This document shows, in pieces, positions 8,385 to 23,948 of a DNA stretch of 64,000 nt. Each line of letters begins with the position of its first letter. Position 1 is the stretch's first letter. This DNA comes from Streptomyces albus subsp. albus (GTDB taxonomy: Bacteria; Actinomycetota; Actinomycetes; Streptomycetales; Streptomycetaceae), in NCBI RefSeq assembly GCF_000725885.1, contig NZ_JODR01000016.1, positions 307,942-371,941 of the forward strand. Reading direction: 5' to 3'. The position numbers and the translations under genes were made by a program. Under the pieces are notes generated by a model. The model did no database searches. It was not told the origin of the DNA and saw only the letters and a program-made list of their open reading frames with translations.

Positions 8385-9557
8385 GTGGACCTGTTCGAGT
8401 ACCAGGCGAAGGACCTCTTCGCCAAGCATGACGTACCGGTGCTGGCCGGTGAAGTCATCGAGACACCTGAGGCGGCGCGCGAGGTGACCGAGCGGCTCGG
8501 TGGCCGGGCGGTCGTCAAGGCGCAGGTCAAGACCGGTGGCCGTGGCAAGGCCGGCGGTGTGAAGCTGGCCTCCGACCCGGCGGACGCGGTCGAGAAGGCC
8601 GGTCAGATCCTGGGCATGGACATCAAGGGCCACACGGTCCACAAGGTGATGCTGGCCGAGACCGCCGACATCGCGGAGGAGTACTACGTCTCCTTCCTCC
8701 TCGACCGCACCAACCGCACCTTCCTGGCCATGGCGTCGGTCGAGGGCGGCATGGACATCGAGGAGGTCGCCGCCACCAAGCCGGAGGCGCTGGCCAAGAT
8801 TCCGGTGGACGCGATCGAGGGCGTCACCGAGGCGAAGGCCCGTGAGATCGCCGAGGCCGCGAAGTTCCCGTCCGAGCTGGTCGACCAGATCGCGGACGTC
8901 CTGGTCAAGCTGTGGGACGTCTTCGTCAAGGAGGACGCCCTCCTCGTCGAGGTGAACCCGCTGGTCAAGACCGCCGACGGCAAGATCATCGCGCTGGACG
9001 GCAAGGTGTCGCTCGACGCCAACGCCGACTTCCGCCAGCCCGAGCACGACGCCCTCGAGGACAAGGCCGCCGCGAACCCGCTGGAGGCCGCGGCCAAGGC
9101 CAAGGGCCTCAACTACGTCAAGCTCGACGGCCAGGTCGGCATCATCGGCAACGGCGCGGGCCTGGTCATGTCCACCCTCGACGTCGTCGCGTACGCGGGT
9201 GAGAAGCACGCCAACGTCAAGCCGGCCAACTTCCTCGACATCGGTGGCGGCGCCTCCGCCGAGGTGATGGCCAACGGTCTGGAGATCATCCTTGGCGACC
9301 CGGACGTCAAGTCCGTGTTCGTCAACGTCTTCGGCGGCATCACCGCCTGCGACGCGGTGGCCAACGGCATCGTGCAGGCGCTGGAGCTGCTCAAGTCCAA
9401 GGGCGAGGACGTCACCAAGCCGCTGGTCGTGCGTCTCGACGGCAACAACGCCGAGCTGGGCCGCAAGATCCTGACCGACGCGGCGCACCCGCTGGTGCAG
9501 CAGGTCGACACGATGGACGGCGCGGCCGACAAGGCCGCCGAGCTGGCCGCCAAGTAA
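8385..9557 (+). CDS. sucC: Succinyl-CoA synthetase beta subunit
   Basis: 390 aa, full length for the ADP/GDP-forming beta subunit. The GTG start gives [15 protein letters not shown], the normal family N-terminus. An ATP-grasp domain occupies the first ~230 residues ([22 protein letters not shown]), followed by the CoA-ligase domain with [20 protein letters not shown] and [10 protein letters not shown]. With SucD it interconverts succinyl-CoA and succinate with substrate-level phosphorylation in the TCA cycle. sucD follows after 35 bp in the same operon. Confidence 0.97.
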   Translation: MDLFEYQAKDLFAKHDVPVLAGEVIETPEAAREVTERLGGRAVVKAQVKTGGRGKAGGVKLASDPADAVEKAGQILGMDIKGHTVHKVMLAETADIAEEYYVSFLLDRTNRTFLAMASVEGGMDIEEVAATKPEALAKIPVDAIEGVTEAKAREIAEAAKFPSELVDQIADVLVKLWDVFVKEDALLVEVNPLVKTADGKIIALDGKVSLDANADFRQPEHDALEDKAAANPLEAAAKAKGLNYVKLDGQVGIIGNGAGLVMSTLDVVAYAGEKHANVKPANFLDIGGGASAEVMANGLEIILGDPDVKSVFVNVFGGITACDAVANGIVQALELLKSKGEDVTKPLVVRLDGNNAELGRKILTDAAHPLVQQVDTMDGAADKAAELAAK

Positions 9558-9592
9558 GCCCGGACGAGACCGAACGAGGACACCGACACACC

Positions 9593-10477
9593 ATGGCTAT
9601 CTTCCTCACCAAGGAGAGCAAGGTCATCGTCCAGGGGATGACCGGCTCGGAGGGCCAGAAGCACACCAAGCGGATGCTGGCCTCCGGCACCAACATCGTC
9701 GGCGGCGTCAACCCGCGCAAGGCGGGCACGACCGTGGACTTCGACGGCACCGAGGTGCCCGTCTTCGGCGGCGTCAAGGAGGCGATGGAGAAGACCGGTG
9801 CGGACGTCACCGTCATCTTCGTCCCGCCGAAGTTCGCCAAGGACGCCGTCGTCGAGGCGATCGACGCGGGCATCGGCCTGGCCGTCGTGATCACCGAGGG
9901 CATCGCCGTCCACGACACCGCCTACTTCTGGGACTACGCATGCCAGAAGGGCAACAAGACGCGGATCGTCGGCCCGAACTGCCCGGGTCTGATCACCCCC
10001 GGCCAGTCGAACGCGGGCATCATCCCGTCCGACATCACCAAGCCGGGCCGCATCGGCCTGGTCTCCAAGTCGGGCACGCTGACGTACCAGATGATGTACG
10101 AGCTGCGTGACATCGGCTTCTCCACCTGCGTCGGCATCGGCGGTGACCCGGTCATCGGCACCACCCACATCGACGCCCTCAAGGCGTTCGAGGCCGACCC
10201 GGAGACGGACCTGATCGTCATGATCGGCGAGATCGGCGGCGACGCCGAGGAGCGTGCGGCGGACTTCATCAAGGAGCACGTGACCAAGCCGGTCGTCGGC
10301 TACGTCGCGGGCTTCACCGCCCCGGAGGGCAAGACGATGGGCCACGCCGGCGCCATCGTCTCCGGCTCCTCCGGCACCGCGCAGGCCAAGAAGGAGGCCC
10401 TGGAGGCCGCGGGCGTCAAGGTCGGCAAGACCCCGTCCGAGACCGCGCGTCTGGCCCGGGAGCGGCTCACCGCCTGA
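9593..10477 (+). CDS. sucD: Succinyl-CoA synthetase alpha subunit
   Basis: 294 aa, full length. N-terminal CoA-binding Rossmann domain ([14 protein letters not shown]), then the ligase domain with [11 protein letters not shown]. The phospho-histidine is H251 in [17 protein letters not shown]. Cotranscribed with sucC, and followed by a strong bidirectional terminator that also closes the convergent sigma-like gene. Confidence 0.97.
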   Translation: MAIFLTKESKVIVQGMTGSEGQKHTKRMLASGTNIVGGVNPRKAGTTVDFDGTEVPVFGGVKEAMEKTGADVTVIFVPPKFAKDAVVEAIDAGIGLAVVITEGIAVHDTAYFWDYACQKGNKTRIVGPNCPGLITPGQSNAGIIPSDITKPGRIGLVSKSGTLTYQMMYELRDIGFSTCVGIGGDPVIGTTHIDALKAFEADPETDLIVMIGEIGGDAEERAADFIKEHVTKPVVGYVAGFTAPEGKTMGHAGAIVSGSSGTAQAKKEALEAAGVKVGKTPSETARLARERLTA

Positions 10478-10544
10478 GCCTTCGCCGACGCGACCGGCGC
10501 ACCGCGCACCACACGCGCGGTGCCGCCGTGAAGCAGGCACCGCA

Positions 10545-10578
10545 TGACGGGCCCGCACCCCGCGAGGGTGCGGGCCCG

Positions 10579-10581
<3 letters not shown>
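10545..10581. terminator. Bidirectional terminator between sucD and the sigma-like gene
   Basis: Perfect 16-bp stem (10545-10560 with 10566-10581) and a 5-nt loop, without a T tract, as is common in Streptomyces. Its right arm contains the stop codon of the convergent gene (10579-10581). Confidence 0.85.
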
Positions 10582-16063
<5,482 letters not shown>

Positions 16064-16600
16064 GCGGACCGCTCCGTAAGCGGAACTGCCAGGTAACAGA
16101 ACCCCGCAAGAAAGCCCCGTAAGCAGAACCCGCAAGAAACCTGAAGGCGTCAGCACGCCGCCCGCTCAGCCGCCAACGACACCGCCGCCCCACCCACACG
16201 CCACGGCCCCCCACCGGGCGCCGCGCGCGCCACCCACACACCCGTACCGCCCCAACCGGGCGCCGCGCGCCACCACACACCACCGCCCCACCGGCGCCGT
16301 GCGCCACCCACACACCTGCACCGCCCCCAACGGCGCTACCCGCCGCCCCGAACAGGGCACCGGGCGCGGCCCTCAACGGAGCGTCATCGCCACCGGAGCG
16401 CCACCCCCAACCAGGCGCCGCGCGCCACCCCCACACCCGTACCGCCCCAACCGGGCGCCGCACGCCCCAAATCGTGCGCCGTGCACCACCCCAACCGGAG
16501 CGTCACCCTCAACGTGCGTCGCCGCCGCTCTCAACGCACGCACAGCGGGCGGACCCACCCCGATTCACCCCACCCCACCAGGGACAGGACGAGCCGTCCC
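16064..16600. repeat. 537-bp gene-free, C-rich degenerate repeat tract
   Basis: I see no credible gene. From 16,170 to 16,520 the top strand is an imperfect array built on CCGCCCCAACCGGGCGCCG and CGCGCCACCCACACACC; near-identical blocks start about 16,241 and 16,436. The tract lies between convergent genes (DUF6350 and the Pro/Gly-rich membrane protein). It looks like decayed sequence from the repetitive tail of the upstream gene. Confidence 0.6.
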
Positions 16601-17629
16601 TCAGCGGTTCTCCAGGAAGGGGCGGAGCTCTTCGGGGAGGTGGCGCTTGCAGTCGTCGCGGGAGGACTGGGTGAGGGCGTCGTTCTGGCAGGCGAAATAG
16701 TCGCTGTAGGTGAACTGGAACGCGTAGGTCGACGCGACGATCACCAGTGTCAGGCCGGCGGCGACCAGTCCGCTGGTGGCGGCGGTCCGCTTGGCCTTGG
16801 CGGCCTGTGCGGGTGTCACCGCGAGGGGGATCGGGGGCCTGCCCGCGGTGTCCTGGCGGTGTTCCGGGCTGCGGTCCGTGCCGGCGACGTCCTCCGCGGT
16901 GGCGGTCACACCGCGGTGCCGTTTGCCGCCCTTGGACCTGTCGGCCGAGGCCGCGGACCTGGGCTGTTTGCCGCGCAGTGCGTTGATCCCCCAGTACAGG
17001 GAGAGCGCCCCGAGGAGGAGGGCGACCTCGGGGACGCTGAGCAGGGCGAAGAAGAGGCCCCAGATGCCGGCGTGCAGGGAGTAGCGGGCGTGCCGTTGCA
17101 GCGGGTCGGTCGGGTCCCAGCGCATGCCGCGGGGGCCTCCGGGACCGCCGCCGGGCTGGCCGGGCCCGCCCGGTCCGCCGGGGCCCGAGGGGCCGCCCGG
17201 CTGTCGGCCGCCGCCCTGCCAGCCGCCACCGCCGTCCTGCCGGCCGGGCTGGCGGCTGCTCCACTGGCTGCCCCACACCGGCGGTTCCGTCTTCTTGTCG
17301 GGTGCCCCGCCGGGGGAGTCGCCCGTCCCGTGGCCCTCGTCCCGGCCGTTGCCGTCACCGTCGCCGCTGCCGCCGGTGTCCGGAGTGCGGCCCCCGGCCG
17401 TCCCCCGCTGGTCCGCACCGGCCCGGCGGGGACCCTTGCCGTGGCTGCCCTGGCCGCCGCCCTGGCTGCCGTGGCCGCCCTGCCCGTCGGGGCCTTGGGA
17501 GGCGGCGCCCCAGTGCGGTGCGCGCGGCTGCCACGGCTGGTCCGGCTGCCCCTCCGGTGGCGGCGCGAAGGGGTTCTCCTCGCGCGAGGTGCTGTCGGAT
17601 GCGGCCGTACGGCGGCGTCGGTCGGTCAT
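16601..17629 (-). CDS. Pro/Gly-rich membrane protein
   Basis: 342 aa, ATG at 17629. The N-terminal ~185 residues are Gly/Pro/Asp-rich and predicted disordered. Then come a hydrophobic hairpin (IWGLFFALLSVPEVALLLGA, LYWGINAL), a basic linker and a third membrane segment (TSGLVAAGLTLVIVASTYAF). The short C-terminus contains two cysteines (FACQNDAL, DDCKRHLPEELRPFLE). The layout matches actinobacterial DUF4190-like envelope proteins; I do not recognise a specific function. Divergent from purN with a 271-bp gap. Confidence 0.7.
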   Translation of the reverse strand: MTDRRRRTAASDSTSREENPFAPPPEGQPDQPWQPRAPHWGAASQGPDGQGGHGSQGGGQGSHGKGPRRAGADQRGTAGGRTPDTGGSGDGDGNGRDEGHGTGDSPGGAPDKKTEPPVWGSQWSSRQPGRQDGGGGWQGGGRQPGGPSGPGGPGGPGQPGGGPGGPRGMRWDPTDPLQRHARYSLHAGIWGLFFALLSVPEVALLLGALSLYWGINALRGKQPRSAASADRSKGGKRHRGVTATAEDVAGTDRSPEHRQDTAGRPPIPLAVTPAQAAKAKRTAATSGLVAAGLTLVIVASTYAFQFTYSDYFACQNDALTQSSRDDCKRHLPEELRPFLENR

Positions 17630-17900
17630 CTGGTGTGTGTCTTCCTCGTCGCTCCGCGTCGCTTGCACGGCCCTGCGGTTCCCGGGCCCCACGGGGCCCG
17701 AGGAGACCGTGTCCCTGACGCTACCTTCCGCATGCGCCCCCGTCCCGTGGGGCCGATCCGAGGGCCGGTATCGTTGCCGACGGTCGGACGCTTCGTAGAG
17801 TTCCCCGGAATCTTCGGGTCCACGTACTTGTGCGACCACACAATCCGGCCCGACCGCTGTATTCCGCCCCCGCCCGTCTCCCGCGAGAGAGAGCACCGTC

Positions 17901-18554
17901 GTGGACGCGTCGTCCTTCCGTCCCGCCTCCCCCGTGCGCCTCGTCGTCCTGGTCTCCGGTTCCGGAACCAACCTCCAGGCCCTGCTCGACGCCGTGGCCG
18001 ATCCCGACGTCGAGACCCCGTACGAGATCGTCGCCGTGGGGGCCGACCGCACCGGCATCGAGGGGCTGGCGCGGGCCGAACGGGCCGGGGTGCCCACGTT
18101 CGTGTGCCGGGTGCGGGACTTTCCCACCCGCGAGGAGTGGGACACCGCGCTGGCCGGGGCGACGGCCGCGTACACGCCGGACCTGGTGGTCTCGGCGGGC
18201 TTCATGAAGGTCGTGGGGCCGGCGTTCCTGGCGCGCTTCGGCGGGCGGTTCCTCAACACCCACCCCGCGCTCCTCCCCAGCTTTCCCGGCGCCCACGGCG
18301 TGCGTGACGCGCTCGCGTACGGCGCGAAGGTGACCGGGTGCACCGTCCACTTCGTCGACGACGGCGTCGACACCGGGCCCGTGATCGCGCAGCGCGCCGT
18401 CGAGGTCCTGGACGAGGACGACGAATCCGCCCTGCACGAGCGGATCAAACAGGTCGAGCGACGGCTGCTCGTCGAGGTCGTGGGGCGTATCGCCCGTGAC
18501 GGCTACACCTTCGAGGGGCCGAACAGGAGAAGGGTACGACTGGGTCATGAGTGA
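17901..18554 (+). CDS. purN: Phosphoribosylglycinamide formyltransferase
   Basis: 217 aa, GTG start. Formyl-transferase fold with the phosphate-binding [11 protein letters not shown], the catalytic pair N119 and H121 in [15 protein letters not shown], and D157 in VDDGVDTGP. It transfers formyl from 10-formyl-THF to GAR, step 3 of purine synthesis. It overlaps purH by 8 bp, so the two are coupled. No ZTP riboswitch was found in the 271 bp upstream. Confidence 0.96.
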   Translation: MDASSFRPASPVRLVVLVSGSGTNLQALLDAVADPDVETPYEIVAVGADRTGIEGLARAERAGVPTFVCRVRDFPTREEWDTALAGATAAYTPDLVVSAGFMKVVGPAFLARFGGRFLNTHPALLPSFPGAHGVRDALAYGAKVTGCTVHFVDDGVDTGPVIAQRAVEVLDEDDESALHERIKQVERRLLVEVVGRIARDGYTFEGPNRRRVRLGHE

Positions 18555-20145
18555 GACTGCTGCCGCCGCCGGCGCCAAGCGGCCGATCCGCCGCGCGCTG
18601 ATCAGCGTGTACGACAAGACGGGGCTGGAGGAGCTGGCGCGCGGGCTGCACGCGGCCGGTGTGCAGCTCGTCTCCACCGGTTCGACGGCCGGCCGGATCG
18701 CGGACGCCGGGGTGCCGGTCACCCCGGTCGAGGAGCTGACGGGTTTCCCCGAGTGCCTCGACGGCCGGGTCAAGACCCTGCACCCGCGGGTGCACGCCGG
18801 CATCCTGGCCGACCAGCGTCTGGAGGACCACCGCCGGCAGCTGGGCGAGCTGGGCGTGGAGCCGTTCGAGCTCGTCGTCGTCAACCTGTACCCGTTCGCG
18901 GAGACCGTCGCCTCGGGCGCGTCCGACGACGAGTGCGTGGAGCAGATCGACATCGGCGGCCCGTCCATGGTGCGCGCGGCGGCCAAGAACCACCCCTCCG
19001 TGGCGGTCGTCGTCAACCCGGACCGCTACGGCGAGGTGCTGGCGGCGGTCGAGTCGGGCGGCTTCGACCTGGCTGCCCGCAAGCGGCTGGCCGGTGAGGC
19101 GTTCGGGCACACGGCGGCCTACGACGTGGCCGTGGCGGGCTGGTTCGCGCGGTACGCCGACGAGTCCGCAAAGGCCGGGGACGGCGAGGAGACGGGGCAG
19201 GACTTCCCCGGCTTCCTCGGTGCCGCCTTCGAGCGCAAGAGCGTGCTGCGGTACGGCGAGAACCCGCACCAGCCCGCCGCCCTCTACACCAGCGGGACCG
19301 GTGGCCTGGCCGAGGCGGAGCAGCTGCACGGCAAGGAGATGTCGTACAACAACTACGTCGACACCGAGGCCGCGCGGCGTGCCGCCTACGACCACGACGA
19401 CCCGTGCGTGGCGATCATCAAGCACACCAACCCGTGCGGTATCGCGGTCGGTGCCGATGTGGCCGAGGCGCACCGCAAGGCGCACGCCTGCGACTCGCTG
19501 TCCGCCTACGGCGGCGTGATCGCCGTCAACCGGCCGGTCTCCCGGGAGATGGCCGAGCAGGTCGCCGAGATCTTCACCGAGGTCATCGTCGCGCCCGATT
19601 ACGAGGACGGTGCGCTGGAGGCCCTCACCCGGAAGAAGAACATCCGGGTGCTGCGCTGCCCCGAGGCGCCCGCCGCGGCCGTCGAGTTCCGGCCGATCGA
19701 CGGTGGCGGCCTCGCCCAGGCCAAGGACGCCTTCCAGGCCGAGGGCGACGACCCGGCCACCTGGACGCTGGCCGCCGGTGAGGCGCTGGGAGCCGACGAA
19801 CTGGCCGAACTCGCCTTCGCCTGGCGGGCCTGCCGCGCGGTGAAGTCCAACGCCATCCTGCTCGGCAAGGACCGGGCCACGGTCGGGGTCGGCATGGGAC
19901 AGGTCAACCGGGTGGACTCCGCCCGGCTCGCCGTCCAGCGCGCCGGTGAGGAGCGGGCGCGGGGCTCGTACGCCGCCTCCGACGCGTTCTTCCCGTTCCC
20001 GGACGGCTTCGAGGTGCTGGCCGAGGCGGGGGTGCGTGCGGTCGTGCAGCCGGGCGGCTCGGTCCGTGACGAGCAGGTCGTGGAGGCGGCGAAGAAGGCC
20101 GGCGTCACGATGTATCTGACGGGCACCCGCCACTTCTTCCACTGA
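18547..20145 (+). CDS. purH: Bifunctional AICAR transformylase/IMP cyclohydrolase
   Basis: 532 aa. The N-terminal MGS-like IMP cyclohydrolase domain ([33 protein letters not shown]) is followed by the AICAR transformylase domain with K292-H293 in IIKHTNPCG. It catalyses the last two steps to IMP. The ATG at 18547 gives [18 protein letters not shown], as in other Streptomyces, and overlaps the purN stop. Both this enzyme and PurN use 10-formyl-THF, which FolD (22255) helps to supply. Confidence 0.97.
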   Translation: MSETAAAAGAKRPIRRALISVYDKTGLEELARGLHAAGVQLVSTGSTAGRIADAGVPVTPVEELTGFPECLDGRVKTLHPRVHAGILADQRLEDHRRQLGELGVEPFELVVVNLYPFAETVASGASDDECVEQIDIGGPSMVRAAAKNHPSVAVVVNPDRYGEVLAAVESGGFDLAARKRLAGEAFGHTAAYDVAVAGWFARYADESAKAGDGEETGQDFPGFLGAAFERKSVLRYGENPHQPAALYTSGTGGLAEAEQLHGKEMSYNNYVDTEAARRAAYDHDDPCVAIIKHTNPCGIAVGADVAEAHRKAHACDSLSAYGGVIAVNRPVSREMAEQVAEIFTEVIVAPDYEDGALEALTRKKNIRVLRCPEAPAAAVEFRPIDGGGLAQAKDAFQAEGDDPATWTLAAGEALGADELAELAFAWRACRAVKSNAILLGKDRATVGVGMGQVNRVDSARLAVQRAGEERARGSYAASDAFFPFPDGFEVLAEAGVRAVVQPGGSVRDEQVVEAAKKAGVTMYLTGTRHFFH

Positions 20146-20213
20146 GCCGGGCCGCCCCCTCCGCCGGGCGGACGCGTGCCGCGCGGGGGAGCGGGCCGGT
20201 GACGCACACGGAA

Positions 20214-20255
20214 ACGGGCCGGGCCCCCTCTCGCCGGAGAGGGGGCCCGGCCCGT
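20214..20255. terminator. Terminator after purH
   Basis: Perfect 19-bp stem (20214-20232 with 20237-20255) and a GCCG loop, placed between the convergent purH and the small membrane-protein gene. Confidence 0.85.
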
Positions 20256-20313
20256 CGTGGAGTGCCGCACCGCGGGGGAGTGCGCCGGGTGCGGCGTCGG
20301 TGCTGCCGCAGGG

Positions 20314-20928
20314 TCAGTACTGCGGACGGTTGAACCACTGGCCGGCCGCGCTCACCGACAGGAAGACGATCGTCAGCACGGCGGTCGCCAGCCACAGCAG
20401 AGCGGCGAAGATCGAGCCGCCGGCCGCGGTGTCGTTCGCCATCTGGCCCAGCAGGCTCAGCAGCGGCAGCAGCGCGTTGACGGACGCGGCGATGATGCCG
20501 GTGATCCGGGTGCCGGAGCGGCCCTTGCCGAACATGGAGGCCGGCACGATGTGCAGCGCGGCCAGTCCGCCGAAGATCACGAAGAAGATCAGGGCGACGC
20601 CCAGTGCGGCACCGCCCGCGGCGCCGACGCCCGGGATGTCGTCGAGGGCGTCGTTGGCGGCCAGGCCGAGGATGAGGACGAGAACGGCGGAGAGCGCCCA
20701 CAGCGATCCGGCGATGAACAGCAGCACGCGTGCGGTGACGACCTGGCCCGGCATGCTGACCGGCGGCTGCATCGGGCCGCCGCCCGGGTAGGCCGGCATG
20801 CCGCCGCCCGCCGGGTAGCCGTAACCGGGCTGCCCGCCGCCCTGCTGGGGGTAGCCGTAGGGGGCGCCCTGCTGCGGCGCCGAGTAGGGGTTGTTGGGGC
20901 TCTGACCGGGCTGCGGCGGGTAGCTCAC
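20314..20928 (-). CDS. Pro/Gly/Tyr-rich four-TM membrane protein
   Basis: 204 aa from a GTG at 20928, preceded by GGAGGACACC. The N-terminal ~65 residues are a PQQG/GYG-rich cytoplasmic tail. Four hydrophobic segments follow: VTARVLLFIAGSLWALSAVL, GGAALGVALIFFVIFGGLAA, a third around ASVNALLPLLSLLG, and IFAALLWLATAVLTIVFLSV. It resembles many small actinobacterial envelope proteins with a proline-rich head. Function unknown. Confidence 0.7.
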   Translation of the reverse strand: MSYPPQPGQSPNNPYSAPQQGAPYGYPQQGGGQPGYGYPAGGGMPAYPGGGPMQPPVSMPGQVVTARVLLFIAGSLWALSAVLVLILGLAANDALDDIPGVGAAGGAALGVALIFFVIFGGLAALHIVPASMFGKGRSGTRITGIIAASVNALLPLLSLLGQMANDTAAGGSIFAALLWLATAVLTIVFLSVSAAGQWFNRPQY

Positions 20929-21175
20929 GAGCGGTGTCCTCCGACGGTGTTGAGGGAGCGGATCGGGCCGAAACGACTCCGGAGAACCACGGACTGCCCT
21001 CAGCAATGACGCCTCCCCCGGTGACGGCGCCGCACCGCCGGCCCTCCCTGCACTGCCCGGCGCCGCTGCCCAATGGTGGTCGCACATGTGTGGGACTGTC
21101 CAGCCGCGTTTCCGTACTGTGGCGAATCCGCAACGCGTCGTCAGAGCGCCCGGAGGTGTCAGTGCGGCGGCTTCC

Positions 21176-21943
21176 TCACACCAATTGGCCTCCCAGTGCG
21201 GTCAGATGTCCCTCGTGCACCAGGTCGAAGCGGAGGGCGAAGCGCACCAGGGACTCGCGGACGGACCTGCCGCGGTCGGGGGTGTGCAGCCGCAGTTTGA
21301 GCCGCAGGTAGTCGATGTTCCAGGCGATGTCCGCGACGGTCACCTTCGGCCACACGGGACGGAGCCGGTCGGCCAGCTCCGTCAGATCGGGGACGGGTGC
21401 GGCCGGGTCGCCGGAGTGCAGGGCCGGCTCGCACAGTGCGGTGAGGACGAGGAAGTAGCGGCAGGTGTGGTCCAGGGGATAGGGGCGCGGGAAGGGGTCG
21501 AAGAGCCAGTCGGCCGTCTCCCCCGCGCCGGTTCCCGGGGCGCTCGCGGGCGGGCCGGTGCCGCTGCCGGCCGCCAGGTAGTCGTGGCGCGGCGCGAGCA
21601 CGTCGAAACCGCAGCCGGGTCTGGACTCCTCGGCGCACAGCCGCACGCGTGCGAACTCGAAGGGGACCGGCGCATCCGCCCTGCCCGGCGCGACCCTGAT
21701 GTGCTCCCCCGCGCCCTGGGGATTCTCGACGATGTAGGTCTGATCGGGGCTGAAGTTGGTCAGTGTCCAGAAGGCGCCCGTCGCGGTGATCTCCCCCGCC
21801 GCGCACGCCACCGCGGGGTGGGAGAGGGTCAGGCCGCCTCTTGCCGGTGCCGTGCGGCCGAAGCGCAGCGTGTGGCCCGGTTCGAGCCGGTGCTGCTCCT
21901 CGGGGCCCCGGCACCCGTCCTGGACGATGATCACGCTGAACAC
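21176..21943 (-). CDS. FHA-like domain protein
   Basis: 255 aa from a GTG at 21943. The N-terminus (MFSVIIVQDG, LRFGRT, LTLSHPAVACAAGEI, FWTLTNFS) looks like a forkhead-associated beta sandwich, although the usual Arg/Ser/His contacts are only partly kept. The C-terminal half is a helical domain (VTVADIAWNIDYLRLKLRLH) common in Streptomyces FHA-like proteins. A phosphopeptide-binding signalling role is inferred from the family only. Confidence 0.6.
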   Translation of the reverse strand: MFSVIIVQDGCRGPEEQHRLEPGHTLRFGRTAPARGGLTLSHPAVACAAGEITATGAFWTLTNFSPDQTYIVENPQGAGEHIRVAPGRADAPVPFEFARVRLCAEESRPGCGFDVLAPRHDYLAAGSGTGPPASAPGTGAGETADWLFDPFPRPYPLDHTCRYFLVLTALCEPALHSGDPAAPVPDLTELADRLRPVWPKVTVADIAWNIDYLRLKLRLHTPDRGRSVRESLVRFALRFDLVHEGHLTALGGQLV

Positions 21944-22254
21944 GTCCGGAACGCTACTGACTCACTGTTGCCGGTCACAACGGAGCGTAGGGGTTGCAAA
22001 GATGCACATGAACTTACCTTTGCCGTTCCGTTGCACGGGGCACGCCGCACGAGTGACCCCGGTTCGCACAGTGTGCCGAACGGCTCGCACGGACCAGCTG
22101 GGGGCGGGAGGCGCTGAGCCGGAGCGGACGACGGCCACCCGGGTGCTGCGCCGGCGGCGGCCCGCCGGGTGCCCGGAGCGGGGGCGGGTCGCCGGGAGGG
22201 CGACGGCGGCCACCTGAGTGGAGAGCGGGGCCCCGCATCCGCGAGGATGGGGCC
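21944..22254. other. 311-bp divergent promoter region (FHA-like gene / folD)
   Basis: No gene. The part at 21,985-22,030 is AT-richer than its surroundings and is the likeliest promoter site, but no clear hexamers stand out. Just before folD an imperfect hairpin (about 22,227-22,252) sits directly next to the ATG and could affect ribosome access. Confidence 0.4.
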
Positions 22255-23124
22255 ATGACCGCCCAGATTCTCGATGGCAAGGCCACCGCCGCCGCGATCA
22301 AATCCGACCTCACCGCGCGCGTCGAGGCGCTCAAGGCCAAGGGTGTCACGCCCGGCCTGGGCACCCTGCTCGTCGGCGACGACGTCGGCTCCCAGAAGTA
22401 CGTCGCGGGCAAGCACCGCGACAGCAAGCAGATCGGCATCAACTCCATCCAGCGCGAACTGCCCGCCACGGCGACGCAGGAGGAGATCGAGGCGGTCGTC
22501 CGCGAGCTGAACGAGGACCCGTCCTGCACCGGCTACATCGTCCAGCTCCCGCTGCCCAAGGGCATCGACGTCAACCGGGTGCTGGAGCTGATGGACCCGG
22601 CCAAGGACGCCGACGGTCTGCACCCGACGAATTTGGGCCGTCTCGTCCTCAACAAGCCCGCGCCGCTGCCCTGCACCCCGCAGGGCATGATCGTGCTGCT
22701 GCGCCGCTACGGCGTCGAACTGAACGGGGCGCACGTCGTGGTCGTGGGCCGCGGGGTGACCGCCGGCCGCCCGCTGCCGCTGCTGCTGACCCGGCGCAGC
22801 GAGAACGCCACCGTGACGCAGTGCCACACCGGCACCCGTGACCTGCCCGGGCTGCTGCGGCAGGCGGATATCGTCGTCGCCGCCGCGGGCGTGCCCCACC
22901 TGATCAAGCCCGAGCACGTGCGCGAGGGCGCGGCCGTGCTGGACGTCGGCGTGAGCCGGGACGACAACGGCAAGATCGTCGGCGATGTGCACCCGGGGGT
23001 CGCCGAGGTCGCCGGCTGGCTGTCCCCCAACCCGGGCGGCGTCGGCCCGATGACCCGCGCCCAGCTCCTGGTGAACGTGGTGGAGGCGGCCGAGGCGGCC
23101 GAGGCCGCACGCGAGGCCGGCTGA
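22255..23124 (+). CDS. folD: Methylenetetrahydrofolate dehydrogenase/cyclohydrolase
   Basis: 289 aa, full length. Catalytic domain with [14 protein letters not shown], the conserved [10 protein letters not shown], and [15 protein letters not shown]; the NADP-binding domain carries [14 protein letters not shown] and [14 protein letters not shown]. It converts 5,10-methylene-THF to 10-formyl-[14 protein letters not shown] replaces the more usual GVTVGRPIGLL, a conservative change. The DUF3017 gene follows directly, as in other Streptomyces. Confidence 0.96.
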   Translation: MTAQILDGKATAAAIKSDLTARVEALKAKGVTPGLGTLLVGDDVGSQKYVAGKHRDSKQIGINSIQRELPATATQEEIEAVVRELNEDPSCTGYIVQLPLPKGIDVNRVLELMDPAKDADGLHPTNLGRLVLNKPAPLPCTPQGMIVLLRRYGVELNGAHVVVVGRGVTAGRPLPLLLTRRSENATVTQCHTGTRDLPGLLRQADIVVAAAGVPHLIKPEHVREGAAVLDVGVSRDDNGKIVGDVHPGVAEVAGWLSPNPGGVGPMTRAQLLVNVVEAAEAAEAAREAG

Positions 23125-23168
23125 GCGCGGCCATGGGCGACGAGGGCGAGGCGAAGGGAGAATCCGCG

Positions 23169-23582
23169 GTGAGTGCACAGCAGGCGGCCCCGCCGCGCAG
23201 GAGGTCGCGGCGCTTCCCCGCGCTGACGCGGGACACCGCACGGCCCGAGGGCGGCGGCAGGGCGCTGGGCGGCGAACACCCGGCGCCCTACCGGCAGTGG
23301 CCGCTGCTGGCGGTCTGCGCGGGTGTGCTGATCGGACTGCTGGTGACGGTGATCGAGGTCCGCGTCGGCACACTGATCGTCGGACTGGCGCTGCTGGGCG
23401 GCGCCGCGCTGCGCTGGGCGAAACCCTCGGTCGGCATGCTGGCGGTGCGCTCCCGCTTCACCGATCTGGTGACCTACGGCGTGCTCGGCGGGGTCATTGT
23501 GCTGCTGTCGCTGATGGTGCAGCCGAAACCCTGGCTGACGGTGCCGTTCCTCGACACGCTGGTGCACTTCACCGTCCGCTGA
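23169..23582 (+). CDS. DUF3017 membrane protein
   Basis: 137 aa from the GTG at 23169, which has AGGGAG eight bases upstream. An ATG at 23133 in the same frame lacks a ribosome site and would add 12 residues. A basic N-terminal tail is followed by three hydrophobic segments (LLAVCAGVLIGLLVTVIEV, GTLIVGLALLGGAALRW, GVLGGVIVLLSLMV). DUF3017 proteins are small actinobacterial membrane proteins of unknown function, commonly just after folD. Confidence 0.8.
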   Translation: MSAQQAAPPRRRSRRFPALTRDTARPEGGGRALGGEHPAPYRQWPLLAVCAGVLIGLLVTVIEVRVGTLIVGLALLGGAALRWAKPSVGMLAVRSRFTDLVTYGVLGGVIVLLSLMVQPKPWLTVPFLDTLVHFTVR

Positions 23583-23948
23583 CCCGCCATGGGGGCGGTG
23601 GTACGCGTCGCACGGCGCGGGCGCGCGGGTTGCGGAGAGCGTGGCACGGTGCCGGGGCCGCGCGCGGGCGGCGTGTGTGCGCTCGTATGTGCGCATCGTA
23701 TGTGCGCGGTGCGTGCGGGACGTGACGTCCGGTACCCGGAAGGGCTGGCAGACTAGGGGACGTATGCGCGGACGTGGGGGTGCGCGCGGGCACGGGTCCG
23801 AGACCGGAACGCCCCCGCACCCTTCCGCTTCCGAAGCTGCGTCCCGGCTGTCAGCATCCCCCTGGGCAGCCGGTGCACAGCCCAGGAGCCGCGGCACACA
23901 CGGGGGAAGGGAAGGCGAACGGCGCAGTCGGGGGACGAGGGGGAGGCA
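23583..23948. other. 366-bp intergenic region before the XRE/DUF2690 gene
   Basis: No gene. Contains a 12-bp direct repeat TCGTATGTGCGC at 23683-23694 and 23696-23707 (13-bp period), possibly a regulator site. No terminator hairpin after DUF3017 is obvious. Confidence 0.4.

Noticed and set aside
17630..17900. ZTP (pfl) riboswitch upstream of purN/purH
   Set aside because: I could not find the conserved pfl sequence blocks; the gap before folD was also checked without success.
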